Source of the DNA: a bacterium
GTDB taxonomy: Bacteria; Patescibacteriota; Minisyncoccia; Phycocordibacterales; UBA12079
Assembly: GCA_018401295.1 (NCBI GenBank)
Contig: JAGYLJ010000005.1
Location: forward strand, 1 to 52,615
Reading direction: 5' to 3'
Length of the DNA stretch: 52,615 nucleotides
The notes beneath the pieces are model-generated. The model saw nothing but the letters and a program-made list of their open reading frames with translations. It was not told the DNA's origin and made no database searches. The position numbers were made by a program, and so were the translations under genes. Of the stretch, positions 27,564 through 37,910 are shown piece after piece. Numbering within the stretch: the stretch's first letter is position 1; every line of letters starts with the position of its first letter.

Positions 27564-28088
27564 TTATTCTCTCTCTGAATAACGATTAAAACATTCAGTT
27601 TTATCAACTTGGATCTTTAGCCTATCTTTTTGTTTATATGGTTCTATTTGTCTATTACACTCTTCATTATTAAATAATTTTTCCCCGTTAAGACCCAAGT
27701 CTATATTTATACATTGCACCAACACATCATTATAATGTTTTTGTAGTTGAGTCCATTCATCCTCAGCTTTTGCTAAACAAATATCTAACAGGTCCCGATT
27801 AAGAGAGCTACCTAGTCTTACTTTGTTATCATCCTTATTTAGAGTTGTTGTTAATTCACTTATTTTTTCTTTATTTTGATTTAATAAAGCAACATTCTCT
27901 TCATCGTTTAGCTTAATATCAACAAACAAACCTTTTATAAAATCAACCATGGTCTGAAAGCTAGAATCTTGATTAACACTTTCTAAATTTTCAGCCCTTG
28001 TAATTGAAGCATAATAAACAGTTGCCATAATTAGCACAACCACGAATGATCCAATAACCGGCCATTTTAATTTTTTTTTGTATTCCAT
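27564..28088 (-). CDS. Hypothetical membrane-anchored protein
   Basis: N-terminal TM, 174 aa. Confidence 0.5.
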   Translation of the reverse strand: MEYKKKLKWPVIGSFVVVLIMATVYYASITRAENLESVNQDSSFQTMVDFIKGLFVDIKLNDEENVALLNQNKEKISELTTTLNKDDNKVRLGSSLNRDLLDICLAKAEDEWTQLQKHYNDVLVQCINIDLGLNGEKLFNNEECNRQIEPYKQKDRLKIQVDKTECFNRYSERE

Positions 28089-28290
28089 AATAAAAACATG
28101 TACCCCAACTGTGCTGGAGAAATATAATTGATTTTTTTAAAATTTTATTTGGTAAAAATAATTTAAATTTATAAATTTATATTATTTTCACCTGGTAAGT
28201 TTAGTCCCTATGTTAAGACACAACTAATCTAGTATTTTATAGAAAAAAATATTTTTGTCCACTTACCACAATAAAATATTTAATGTGTAA

Positions 28291-30741
28291 TTAAAAAATG
28301 TCAGTTAAATTGTTCCAGTTCTCTCCTTTTTTAACATTGACTCCAAAAATAATACCTTTAGTTTTTTGGAGAGGTAAGATAGTTTCCATAATTTCTTTTA
28401 TTTTTAAAATGTATTTCTCTTCAACATCTTTTTTTACTTCAAAAATCAACTCGTCATGCACTTGTAAAAGCATTTTGATTTTTTCTTCTAATTTATTTTG
28501 GATAATATATTTATCTATACGTACCATGGCTATCTTCAAGATATCAGCACTGGTTCCTTGCACGGGGAAATTAACAGCCATCCTCTCCGCCATAGCTCTA
28601 ATAAAGGGTATTTTGGACTTAATGCCTTCAAAATATCTCAATCTACCAAAAAAAGTTCTCATGTATCCATCTACTAACACCTGTCTTTTAACACCTTCTA
28701 AATAATCAGCAACAATCCTAAAAGTCTCAAAATATTGATTATAGAATTCCTGGGCTTCCTTACGAGTTATTTTTTCAACTCCATCAGAAGCATCCTCCAT
28801 ATTCTGTCTCAAAGAGTTAACCCCCATTCCATAAATCATTCCGAAGTTTACAATTTTGGCTTTCCTCCTCATTGATCTGTTAACTTTTTCAAGAGGCACA
28901 CCAAAAATTTTAGAAGCCACCGCTGAGTGAACATCGTCACCGTTCTTAAAAATCTCTATAAGATTTTTATCACCAGACAACATCGCGATAACCCTTAACT
29001 CTACTTGAGAATAATCAAAAGCTACCAAATCAAAACCTTGTGAAGCCTCAAAAACTTCTCTTATCTTTCTTCCGTGTTCAGTCCGAGTAGGAATATTTTG
29101 CATATTTGGATTATTAGAAGAAAGACGACCCGTGGTTGTGCCTGTTTGTAAAAAGGTAGCGTGAATATAATTATTTTTATCAACTAACTCTGGTAAATTA
29201 TCTATGTATGTAGAAAGAAGTTTTTGTAACTCCCTGTATTTTAAAATCTCTTCAACGACAGGATGAAGCCCTAGCATTTTTTTTAATTCCGACTCCTTTG
29301 TTGATTGTTTCCCTGTTGATGTTTTTCTTTGCCCTTTAACTTTTAAATCTAGTTTTTCAAATAAAAATTCAGCTAATTGCTTAGGTGAATTAATATTAAA
29401 TTCACCCTCAGAATATTTCCAGATTTTTTTCTCTAATTTATTTAATTCCTTGTGATATTCTATAGAAATCTTCTTTAAATTTTCAATATTTAATTTAATA
29501 CCAGCTTTACTCATCCTTTTTATGACAGGAATTAGAGATATCTCTATCTTATTTAAAACGAACTCTAATCCTTTAACTTTGATTTCATTCAAAATATATT
29601 GCTTAGCTTCCTGAAAAGTTTTTTTACCACTAAACAAGAACAAATCCTCCTTGGTTGGTTTGGTAATATTTGAATCTAACAACCAGAGAGCAATTAAAAC
29701 TTCCTGTAATTCATCTTCGTCTATAACTTCATCAGGTTTGGTTTCTTCTACTAAGACTTCACCTTCATTTTTATTATCAAAAAAATCACGAACTCTTTGG
29801 GTCAAAGTCCTAAAACCAAATTCTTGAAACAACGAAATTATTTCTTCTTTATTCACCCCTTCCCTCCAAGACTGCTTCGGTAAAGAAAAATTAACAGGAA
29901 CATCCAGCCGAATTGTCGCTAACTCTTTGGAAAAAATAGCCTCTTCCTCATTATTTTTTAATAAATTTAAAATTCTAGGGGTTATTCCTTTGTCTAATAA
30001 AGATTCTTCGTCTTCCCTTATTTGTTTGTAAATATCCTCAATACTCCCAAAACTTTGGATTAAAATAGTAGCTGTTTTTTCACCAATTCCTTTTACCCCA
30101 ATAATATTATCAGAGGGGTCACCTCTTAAGCCTTTATAATCAACCAAAAGTCTAGGTTTGAAACCAAAACGATCAATTACCGCTTTTTCATTATACAAAA
30201 TAGTATCGTTAATTCCCCTTTTGAGGGTATAAACACGAACCTTATCATCATTAACTAACTGCATAGTATCCATATCACCTGATGCAATAATAATATCAAT
30301 ATCTTCATCTTTTAATTGTTCAACAATAGTTCCTAAAACATCATCAGCTTCAAACCCTGATTTTTCATAAACAGGCACGTTAAAAACCCTGAACAAATCC
30401 CGAGATCGATCAATTTGTTTTATTAAATTTTCATCAGGTTTTTGACGACCAGCTTTATAATCATCGTAAATTTTATGACGATAGGTTTGTTCAGGTAAAT
30501 CATAACAAGCCACCATATAATCTGGCTTTAAATCTTTTAAAATTTTTAACAACATAGCAGAAATACCATACAAAGCTCCTGTTGGTTCTCCTTTTTGGGA
30601 AGAAAAATCAGGTAAAGCATGGTAAGCCCTATGAATAATTGCATAAGCATCGAGTAGAACTAACCTTTTATTTTTATCTTGTTTTTTCATAAGAAATTTC
30701 TCTCGTTTCTTCATTAATAAATTTAAAATATATTTTTTCAA
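28291..30741 (-). CDS. polA: DNA polymerase I (5'-3' exonuclease and polymerase domains); likely start at internal MKKQDKNKRLVLLD
   Basis: LVLLDAYAIIHRAYHALPDF; SSNNPNMQNIPTRTEHGRKIREVF; DYSQVELRVIAMLSGD; LQVHDELIFEV. Confidence 0.95.
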   Translation of the reverse strand: MKKYILNLLMKKREKFLMKKQDKNKRLVLLDAYAIIHRAYHALPDFSSQKGEPTGALYGISAMLLKILKDLKPDYMVACYDLPEQTYRHKIYDDYKAGRQKPDENLIKQIDRSRDLFRVFNVPVYEKSGFEADDVLGTIVEQLKDEDIDIIIASGDMDTMQLVNDDKVRVYTLKRGINDTILYNEKAVIDRFGFKPRLLVDYKGLRGDPSDNIIGVKGIGEKTATILIQSFGSIEDIYKQIREDEESLLDKGITPRILNLLKNNEEEAIFSKELATIRLDVPVNFSLPKQSWREGVNKEEIISLFQEFGFRTLTQRVRDFFDNKNEGEVLVEETKPDEVIDEDELQEVLIALWLLDSNITKPTKEDLFLFSGKKTFQEAKQYILNEIKVKGLEFVLNKIEISLIPVIKRMSKAGIKLNIENLKKISIEYHKELNKLEKKIWKYSEGEFNINSPKQLAEFLFEKLDLKVKGQRKTSTGKQSTKESELKKMLGLHPVVEEILKYRELQKLLSTYIDNLPELVDKNNYIHATFLQTGTTTGRLSSNNPNMQNIPTRTEHGRKIREVFEASQGFDLVAFDYSQVELRVIAMLSGDKNLIEIFKNGDDVHSAVASKIFGVPLEKVNRSMRRKAKIVNFGMIYGMGVNSLRQNMEDASDGVEKITRKEAQEFYNQYFETFRIVADYLEGVKRQVLVDGYMRTFFGRLRYFEGIKSKIPFIRAMAERMAVNFPVQGTSADILKIAMVRIDKYIIQNKLEEKIKMLLQVHDELIFEVKKDVEEKYILKIKEIMETILPLQKTKGIIFGVNVKKGENWNNLTDIF

Positions 30742-31123
30742 TATCCATTATTAAAATATCAGCAACTTTTTCTGGCCATTCAATAAAAATAATATTTTTT
30801 GAATCATTAACTATTTCTTCCCAACCAAGAGTTAACAATTCTTTCCCACTCCCCAATCGGTAAGCATCAATATGAATTAAATTTTTAAAATCAAATCCAT
30901 GTAAACCGACCCCATATCTTTTTTGAATCACAAAAGTTGGACTGGTAATATGGTTTTCTATCTTCAAAACTTTGGCGACACTTTGAACAAAAGTTGTTTT
31001 CCCTGAACCTAGATCACCAAATAAACCGACTATAACAGCCTTGTTCTTTTTTGGTTTAAGTTCCTTAATAAAAAAAGCTGAAAAAGCCATCATTTCTTCT
31101 AAGTTATTAATCATCTTTTCCAT
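30674..31123 (-). CDS. tsaE: tRNA threonylcarbamoyladenosine biosynthesis protein TsaE
   Basis: VGLFGDLGSGKTTFVQSVAKVL; SPTFVIQKRY; HIDAYRL; IEWPEK. Confidence 0.92.
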   Translation of the reverse strand: MEKMINNLEEMMAFSAFFIKELKPKKNKAVIVGLFGDLGSGKTTFVQSVAKVLKIENHITSPTFVIQKRYGVGLHGFDFKNLIHIDAYRLGSGKELLTLGWEEIVNDSKNIIFIEWPEKVADILIMDIEKIYFKFINEETREISYEKTR

Positions 31124-31222
31124 GATAAAATAGTAACATATTTGAGCAGTTATTGGGACAATTTTTATAATTTCCCCAATTGACTACTTAATACTTAACA
31201 AGTAATACTGTATAATATATTT

Positions 31223-32893
31223 ATGATACAATTTGACGAAGAAAAACAAGATGTAAGACTTCAAGAACTTTACAAAAGAGAAGCTGAACAGTTATCCAAA
31301 ATTCTTTCTGTAAAATATGGTCTTCAATATCTTGACTTATCAACTGTTCCAGTTAACACAGATGCCCTTCGTCTCATCCCTGAAGAAGTTTCTAAAAAAA
31401 CTCAAGTAGCTGCCTTTGAAAAAAATGGTCAAAAAATAAAAATAGCAGTGGTTTCTCCTAAAAATGCTGAGACAGAAGAACTACTAAAAAAGTTAGAGGA
31501 GGATGGTTATAAATTGACTATTTTTATGGTTTCTCCTCGAAGCATGGAAAAACTTTGGGAAATATATGCAGAAATTTCTTACTCAGTAAACACCAAGGCG
31601 GGAGTCATCGATATATCCAGTCAAAATATAGAGCAAATAGTTAATAAGATAACTAGCTTAGAAGCTACAAAAGAAATAATACAATCAGTATTAAATTCAA
31701 AAGATTCTTACCGTGTCTCACGTTTCTTTGAGAGTGTTTTGGCTAGCGCATTTGCACTAAATGTTTCCGATATCCATGTTGAACCAGAAGAAGAGTACGT
31801 GGCTATAAGATTTAGATTAGATGGAATTCTTGTAAAAGTTTTAGATTTTGATGTAAAAACATATAGATCCTTCCTGTCTCGTCTTAAATTAATAGCAGGG
31901 TTAAAACTTAGTATTGATAAAAAACCACAGGACGGAAGATTAAGTATTAAACTAGGAGATAAAGAAATTGAAATTAGAGTATCCGTCTTACCAGATGCTT
32001 ATGGAGAATCTGTTGTATTAAGAATTTTAAGCCCTGATGCTATTTCTGTCCCTATAAAAGACTTGGGAATAGAACCACAACTTTTAGAAATCCTTATAAA
32101 AGAAATCGGCCGACCTAACGGGATGCTCCTCAACACAGGACCAACTGGTTCTGGTAAAACAACAACCCTATACGCCTTTTTAAGAAAAATTCACACCCCA
32201 GAAATTAAAATTATCACAATTGAAAACCCAATTGAATACCATCTCCCAGGAGTAGTTCAAACTCAGGTTGATACCAGCAAAGGATACACCTTCTTAGAGG
32301 GACTTCGATCATCACTCCGACAAGACCCTGATGTAATAATGGTAGGAGAGATAAGAGATACAGAAACAGCCAAGATTGCTGTCAACTCAGCTTTAACAGG
32401 TCACCTTGTTTTTTCAACTCTGCATACTAATGATGCTGCTGGTACATTTTATCGTCTAGTTGATCTAGGAATAAAACCAGAGGTTATCAGTACAGCTGTT
32501 AATGTTATCATCGCACAACGTCTAGTTAGGAAACCTTGTAAATATTGTATGGAAAAAGTTGATGCCACAGAAGAAGACAAAAAAATTATTGATGACACTG
32601 TTAGTGGAATCACTAATCTTGAAAAGTACACAGAAAATACAACCCAAGTATATAAGCCAGTAGGTTGTGATAAGTGTAATGAAACCGGCTATAAAGGTAG
32701 GATAGGAATTTTTGAAGCAATCCTAATAAATAACGAAGTAGAAAAAATATTTGAGAAAAACCCAGACAAAAAAGAAATTGAGAATATTTTTAGGAAGCAA
32801 AATATTTTAACTTTAAGGCAAGATGGAATAATAAAAGTATTAAATGGGTTGACAACAATCTCAGAATTAAGAAGAGTTATTGATTTGGAATAA
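31223..32893 (+). CDS. Type II secretion / type IV pilus assembly ATPase (GspE/PilB family)
   Basis: NTGPTGSGKTTTLYAFLRK; GLRSSLRQDPDVIMVGEIRDTETA; CxxC pairs KPCKYCMEK / CDKCNETGY. Confidence 0.93.
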   Translation: MIQFDEEKQDVRLQELYKREAEQLSKILSVKYGLQYLDLSTVPVNTDALRLIPEEVSKKTQVAAFEKNGQKIKIAVVSPKNAETEELLKKLEEDGYKLTIFMVSPRSMEKLWEIYAEISYSVNTKAGVIDISSQNIEQIVNKITSLEATKEIIQSVLNSKDSYRVSRFFESVLASAFALNVSDIHVEPEEEYVAIRFRLDGILVKVLDFDVKTYRSFLSRLKLIAGLKLSIDKKPQDGRLSIKLGDKEIEIRVSVLPDAYGESVVLRILSPDAISVPIKDLGIEPQLLEILIKEIGRPNGMLLNTGPTGSGKTTTLYAFLRKIHTPEIKIITIENPIEYHLPGVVQTQVDTSKGYTFLEGLRSSLRQDPDVIMVGEIRDTETAKIAVNSALTGHLVFSTLHTNDAAGTFYRLVDLGIKPEVISTAVNVIIAQRLVRKPCKYCMEKVDATEEDKKIIDDTVSGITNLEKYTENTTQVYKPVGCDKCNETGYKGRIGIFEAILINNEVEKIFEKNPDKKEIENIFRKQNILTLRQDGIIKVLNGLTTISELRRVIDLE

Positions 32894-32962
32894 CTTTTAT
32901 GCTTAGATGTAAAGAGACCCATCAAATGAGTCTCTCGTCATTAAAAAAATCAAAAGTTGAGA

Positions 32963-33087
32963 ATATAATTCTCTAAGTAATTGCATTTTTAGACAATTTA
33001 TTTAAGGAAAGTTCAAGTAAATTAGTAATGAAACTAATAACTGGAAAAACCTCAATAAAGTGTTCTCAATTACTTAGAGAATTATAT
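32963..33087. repeat. 21-bp perfect inverted repeat between the GspE-like gene and ruvB
   Basis: ATATAATTCTCTAAGTAATTG (32963-32983) and CAATTACTTAGAGAATTATAT (33067-33087). Confidence 0.85.
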
Positions 33088-33149
33088 CCTTAACAACGCA
33101 TATAACTTAACATAGAAACTAATCTGTGTCAAGGATAAAAATAAACCCT

Positions 33150-34157
33150 ATGAAAAACCCCCCTCAACCAGATAAGACAATCGATATTAAAAAAGAGGGA
33201 GTATTTTTAGATCAAACTCTTCGCCCAGCCAAATGGAATGATTATATCGGACAACAAGATATAAAAAACAACCTATTTATTTTACTAAAAGCGGCCGAGG
33301 AACGTTCTCAGCAACCAGAACATATCCTATTTTATGGTCCCCCTGGATTAGGTAAGACCACTCTTGCTTATCTAATCTCAAAAGAAACAAATAAACAAAT
33401 CAAAATCACTTCTGGTCCAGCTATTGAAAAAGTTGGTGATCTAGCTTCCATACTAACTAATCTTTCCCCTGGTGATATTTTATTTATTGATGAAATTCAC
33501 CGTTTAAATAAAAATATTGAGGAAATTCTTTACCCTGCCATGGAATCAAGTTCCTTGGACATTATTATTGGTAAGGGCCCTTCTGCTAGAACCATTCAAC
33601 TAGAACTTCCCCCTTTTACCCTTATTGCTGCCACCACCAGAATGTCAATGTTATCTTCCCCACTTCGCTCTAGATTCTCAGGTGGAACATTTAGACTGGA
33701 ATTTTATTCCGACGAAGAGATCGCTCAAATAATAAAACGCTCAGCTTCTATTTTAGAAGTTGATGTAGATGAAGAGACTTCCTTAGAGATTGCTAAGAGG
33801 AGCCGTTTCACCCCCAGGACAGCTAATTTTCTTCTAAAAAGATGTCGAGATCTAGCTCAAGTAAATAAAAATGATTTAGACAAGGAAACTGTCACAAAAA
33901 CTTTAGAAATGTTAGGTATAGATACTCTAGGATTATCCCAATTAGACCGACAAATACTCTCAACTATTATTGATAAATTCAAAGGTGGCCCAGTTGGTTT
34001 AGGCACTATTGCGGCTGCACTTTCAGAAGAAAGTTCTACTTTAGAAGAAGTTAATGAACCCTATTTAATTCAACTTGGTTTAATAGAAAGAACCCCCCGA
34101 GGGAGAATGGCCACCGAAAAAGCTTTTAAACACCTTAAGGTAAAATTTGAGAAATAA
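33150..34157 (+). CDS. ruvB: Holliday junction helicase RuvB
   Basis: LRPAKWNDYIGQQDIKNNL; LFYGPPGLGKTTLAYLIS; ILFIDEIHRLN. Confidence 0.95.
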   Translation: MKNPPQPDKTIDIKKEGVFLDQTLRPAKWNDYIGQQDIKNNLFILLKAAEERSQQPEHILFYGPPGLGKTTLAYLISKETNKQIKITSGPAIEKVGDLASILTNLSPGDILFIDEIHRLNKNIEEILYPAMESSSLDIIIGKGPSARTIQLELPPFTLIAATTRMSMLSSPLRSRFSGGTFRLEFYSDEEIAQIIKRSASILEVDVDEETSLEIAKRSRFTPRTANFLLKRCRDLAQVNKNDLDKETVTKTLEMLGIDTLGLSQLDRQILSTIIDKFKGGPVGLGTIAAALSEESSTLEEVNEPYLIQLGLIERTPRGRMATEKAFKHLKVKFEK

Positions 34158-34197
34158 AAAGAAAACTAACCACATTTCTCTAATATAAATATCTATT

Positions 34198-35301
34198 TTA
34201 TATTTTTTGAACCCATGTTGTTCCATTATAATACCAAATTGTTCCATTCTTCCTAAATTCCCATTGAATATTGTCACTCCACACAACCTCAAAATTATCA
34301 CCATCCCAACGAACATAATTAGCGCCCCAGAACAATTGACCACTAGTACTAGTAATCTTAACATCACCATTTACCTCCAATTTCTCACCTGGATTCGTCG
34401 TCCCGATGCCGACGTTGCCTCCAGAAAAATTAAACACACCACCCTTAAATTGCATCTGTGTGTATTCGTTTATGGCATCATTGAAGGATGATATTGTAGC
34501 ATAACCATCATCAGTCATTAAACCTATGTTATTATTGGTTGCCATGTGTATCTGTAGTTTGCTATAAGTTGGGCTCGCCGTTCCGATGCCAACATTACCT
34601 TGTAATCCTAACCAAGTCTGTCCATTACTATTAAATGTTGCGTAGTCAGTTCCTTCATACTTTAAATCAAAAAGACTTGAACCATTATCCATACCTACTG
34701 ACCAATCCACAGTATCTTCGCTTATTCCCAAAAATGTTCCACTTATACCATCTTTGATATGTAGTTTCTGTCCCGGCCCCGTCGTCCCCACCCCCACATT
34801 CCCACTTGTATCAATAGTCATCTTAGAAGTTCCATTAGTTAAGAAACGAAGATCTGTATTAGTTAGAGTTCCTATGGAGCCTTGAGTAGTACCTGACCAG
34901 ATACCTGTGGTAATAGAGTTAGTGACATCTGTGACTTTGAGAGCTGATTGTCCATCTCCTGAGACTTCGAGGAGAGCAGAAGGTGTGGAGGTACCTATAC
35001 CTACATTACCTGTGTTGTAATAGAGTAAGTTACCTACTTTTGTCCAGAGGGAGGAGAGAGATGTAATGATGTATTCTAGTCTTTCTATGAGACTACCATC
35101 GTTATTAGCTGTGACATTGGTAGAATCAAAGTCATTGTTGTTATTGTTAGCTCCTAGGATGTTTTGGGGAAAGTCTTGATCTGAAGAGGATGGGGCTGTT
35201 GTGGGTTCGGTGAAGGCTGCGTTTAGTGTTTTAGTAAAGATAAACATAGTGAAAATCACTATAGTTAGTATTCTAATAGATTGTAAGTGGTTTTTTTTCA
35301 C
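34198..35301 (-). CDS. Secreted GNVGIGTTxP-repeat protein, N-terminal paralog of the DGR target
   Basis: PSSSDQDFPQNILGANN...NDFDSTNVTANNDGSLIERLEYIITSLSSLWTKVG parallels 14430-15932; no FISUMP/VR C-terminus. Confidence 0.85.
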   Translation of the reverse strand: MKKNHLQSIRILTIVIFTMFIFTKTLNAAFTEPTTAPSSSDQDFPQNILGANNNNNDFDSTNVTANNDGSLIERLEYIITSLSSLWTKVGNLLYYNTGNVGIGTSTPSALLEVSGDGQSALKVTDVTNSITTGIWSGTTQGSIGTLTNTDLRFLTNGTSKMTIDTSGNVGVGTTGPGQKLHIKDGISGTFLGISEDTVDWSVGMDNGSSLFDLKYEGTDYATFNSNGQTWLGLQGNVGIGTASPTYSKLQIHMATNNNIGLMTDDGYATISSFNDAINEYTQMQFKGGVFNFSGGNVGIGTTNPGEKLEVNGDVKITSTSGQLFWGANYVRWDGDNFEVVWSDNIQWEFRKNGTIWYYNGTTWVQKI

Positions 35302-35470
35302 TTTTATTATTTTATCTTTGATTTTCTATAGTTAAATTTGCTTTACCCTGTTCACAGTTTATTAGTTAACAAGGCTGTTTTAAACAGACTTAACTATATT
35401 ATTATAACTAACATTAGAGAAAAACACATCGTTAATATGTATGAAAATGTGGAAAAGAGAAAACCAATAC

Positions 35471-36874
35471 TTAATTAGATAATAAATCTATGTCCTTCTG
35501 AAACTCTATAGCACGGCTAGCCACTTTGTAACCATAACTGTAAGTAGGCCTCATGTGTTGCAATAATGTTCGACTGGTAGTATTAGAAAGACCTGAATAA
35601 TATTTAGCTGCTGTACAACTCCAGATGTCAAATTGACTACTAAAAGCTGTCTCACATCTTTCCATGGCATCGCTTAAATACAAAGCCGTGGCAGTGAAAG
35701 CATCCAGACTATTAAAAGGTGAAGGAGTATCAACTCCCAAAACTTTAGCTACTCTCTTCTTATAACCAAATTCATTATTTATATCCCACCAAGTAGTTGG
35801 CATAAACTGTGAAGGTCCCATTGCTCCACCATAGGCCCCATCAGAAGCAATTGGACAAGACACAGGGGTTGTTTCAGCATCCATTCCTAATTCTTCAAGA
35901 ATTTTTAGGAAAGAAGGTTTTTGTGTATTACTCATTACAGTCCCGGCTTTATTAGAAGCCGATTGGTTATAAGTGCACCTACCTAAATTTTTTCCAATGA
36001 CCCCATCAATACCAGATTCCTGAGACAATATAGACAAAGTCAAAGCTGCCTCCACACCTATTCTTTCTTCATAAAGTTGAACAAGTTTTAAGGCTTCACC
36101 AAATGTTAATTCTGTTCCTCCTACTGTTCGGAATAAACGATTAGTAATAGCTTTTTTAACTCTTTCCTTTTCAGCAATTGCTTTTTGATATTCAGCTTCC
36201 TGATCTCGATTAAGTGAAAGTAAAGTATCTTTTTCTTCTTTGTAATTTATTTGTTTTTGTTTTTCTGATTCCTGAGTTATTTTTAAACCCCTTTCGTTCA
36301 TTTCCTTTTCTCTTAAAACTTCCCTGGTTGCTACCGTCTCTTCTCTAAAATCCCTTAACTCTAGCAAAGACTCATTTAAATCTCTTTTTATAACCCCATA
36401 ATCATCAACATCAAGAAAAAAATTAGATAAAGACTCTTGTGCTAATATTGCTTCCAAAAAAGAAAATGAATCTAGTTCATTGGTCTTCCTAATGAGGGAC
36501 CCTAGATGTCCTACTATCACATCCATCTTTTCCTCAAGAGATAAAAGTTCCTCTTCTTTCTGTTCTATATCCTTTCCTAACTGATAAATTTTAACCTGAC
36601 TAGTTCTAATATTTAAATCAGTTTTTTTAATATTAGTATCGGCAATAAGTATGTCTCTTTCAATAGTAACAGACTCTCTCTGTTTTAAATCAAGCAAAGC
36701 TTTTTGCTCTTGGACCTCCTTTTCACATTGTTCTGCAATTATTTTTAATTCCTCATCTGTCTTTCCTTCAATATTTAAAATAACACATTCTGTAGAAACA
36801 GCTAGAACAGAAAAAGGGGAAAATAAGAGAGTATAAAGCATTAACGAGAAAATAGTTTTATAAAATTTAAACAT
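35471..36874 (-). CDS. Secreted coiled-coil protein with lytic-transglycosylase (MltB-like) domain
   Basis: LSILSQESGIDGVIG; GGAMGPSQFMPTTWWDI; FTATALYLSDAM. Confidence 0.8.
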   Translation of the reverse strand: MFKFYKTIFSLMLYTLLFSPFSVLAVSTECVILNIEGKTDEELKIIAEQCEKEVQEQKALLDLKQRESVTIERDILIADTNIKKTDLNIRTSQVKIYQLGKDIEQKEEELLSLEEKMDVIVGHLGSLIRKTNELDSFSFLEAILAQESLSNFFLDVDDYGVIKRDLNESLLELRDFREETVATREVLREKEMNERGLKITQESEKQKQINYKEEKDTLLSLNRDQEAEYQKAIAEKERVKKAITNRLFRTVGGTELTFGEALKLVQLYEERIGVEAALTLSILSQESGIDGVIGKNLGRCTYNQSASNKAGTVMSNTQKPSFLKILEELGMDAETTPVSCPIASDGAYGGAMGPSQFMPTTWWDINNEFGYKKRVAKVLGVDTPSPFNSLDAFTATALYLSDAMERCETAFSSQFDIWSCTAAKYYSGLSNTTSRTLLQHMRPTYSYGYKVASRAIEFQKDIDLLSN

Positions 36875-36954
36875 AGGATTAATTATAGCAAATTATACAA
36901 AAAAAATAGACCCCCGACAAAAACCGAGAGTCTATTTAAAATAAAATTTATTTT

Positions 36955-37617
36955 TTAAGCTTTTTCATCTTCTACTTCTTCCTTCTTTCCCTTCTTTTCT
37001 ATTTCTATATCAGCAATATCAGAAACTACTTTTTCATCTTGTTCTTCTTCCACCTTTGTAACAAGGGCAACAACTTCTTCGGGATCATCTAAAAGGGTGG
37101 CAGAAGCAGGAATAATTAAATCTTTAGCTAAAATTCTACTTTCAAAGTCTTTCAAAGAAGAAACATCCACCTTTATATCTTTTGGTAAATCCTTAGGTAA
37201 AACTTCAATCTTCAATTCACGTAGAGTTTTCACAAGAGTTCCTCCCAACTCTTTAACAGCAGGGGCTTCACCAATAAATTCTAAAGTAACATCAGCTTCC
37301 ATAACTTTACCTCTTTCGATCACATAGAAATCAACGTGACGTATAATTTCAGAAACTGGATCAAAGTCAATATCTTGGATAACAGCTTCTTTGTCTTCTC
37401 CTATACCTTTAAGAGTAATCAACGAGGAACCACCAGCTTCTTTCCAAACTTTTTTAAAAGCAATGTATGGAATTGAAATCGGAGTAGTTTTTTCTTTTTT
37501 TCCATAAAAAACACCACGAAGCAATTCAGTCTTACTTTCCACCTTATTAGGTTTTGGGAATTTTTTAGTTAAATCCCTCTCTTTTATATTTAAAATTAAT
37601 GACATATTAGGTAGCAT
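36955..37617 (-). CDS. rplY: 50S ribosomal protein L25 (CTC-like)
   Basis: LRGVFYGKKEKTTPISIPYIAFKKVWKEAGGSSLITL; VIQDIDFDPVSEIIRHVDFYVIERGKVMEADVTLEFIGEAPAVKELGGTLV. Confidence 0.92.
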   Translation of the reverse strand: MLPNMSLILNIKERDLTKKFPKPNKVESKTELLRGVFYGKKEKTTPISIPYIAFKKVWKEAGGSSLITLKGIGEDKEAVIQDIDFDPVSEIIRHVDFYVIERGKVMEADVTLEFIGEAPAVKELGGTLVKTLRELKIEVLPKDLPKDIKVDVSSLKDFESRILAKDLIIPASATLLDDPEEVVALVTKVEEEQDEKVVSDIADIEIEKKGKKEEVEDEKA

Positions 37618-37756
37618 TATAGCTAATTTTGACTAAAAAGCAACATTATTAGAACCAAACTCAATCTCCTGCTGGACAATAACCAATTTCTATGATATAC
37701 TGTTCTAAGAAGTTAGTTCTTTTTTCATAAATCTCGAGGAAAGGAGGTGATGAGAG

Positions 37757-37807
37757 ATGAAGAGGTTCATGATACCAAGAGTAGCCCATTGTGGTGAAGG
37801 CTGCTAA
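37757..37807 (+). CDS. Candidate 16-aa microprotein MKRFMIPRVAHCGEGC
   Basis: AAAGGAGGTGATGAGAG-ATG and terminator GGGGAGATTTCGACTTTGTCGGAATCTCCCCTTTTTTT (37812-37850) 5 nt after the stop. Confidence 0.5.
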   Translation: MKRFMIPRVAHCGEGC

Positions 37808-37910
37808 ATGCGGGGAGATTTCGACTTTGTCGGAATCTCCCCTTTTTTTATCCACTTAAAATAGAAAAAAATAATCCAATGAAAATTTTTCTATGTTATA
37901 ATTTGTACTA

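Noticed and set aside
37661-37855. 64-aa minus-strand ORF
   Set aside because: Antisense to the promoter-SD-micro-ORF-terminator unit on the plus strand.
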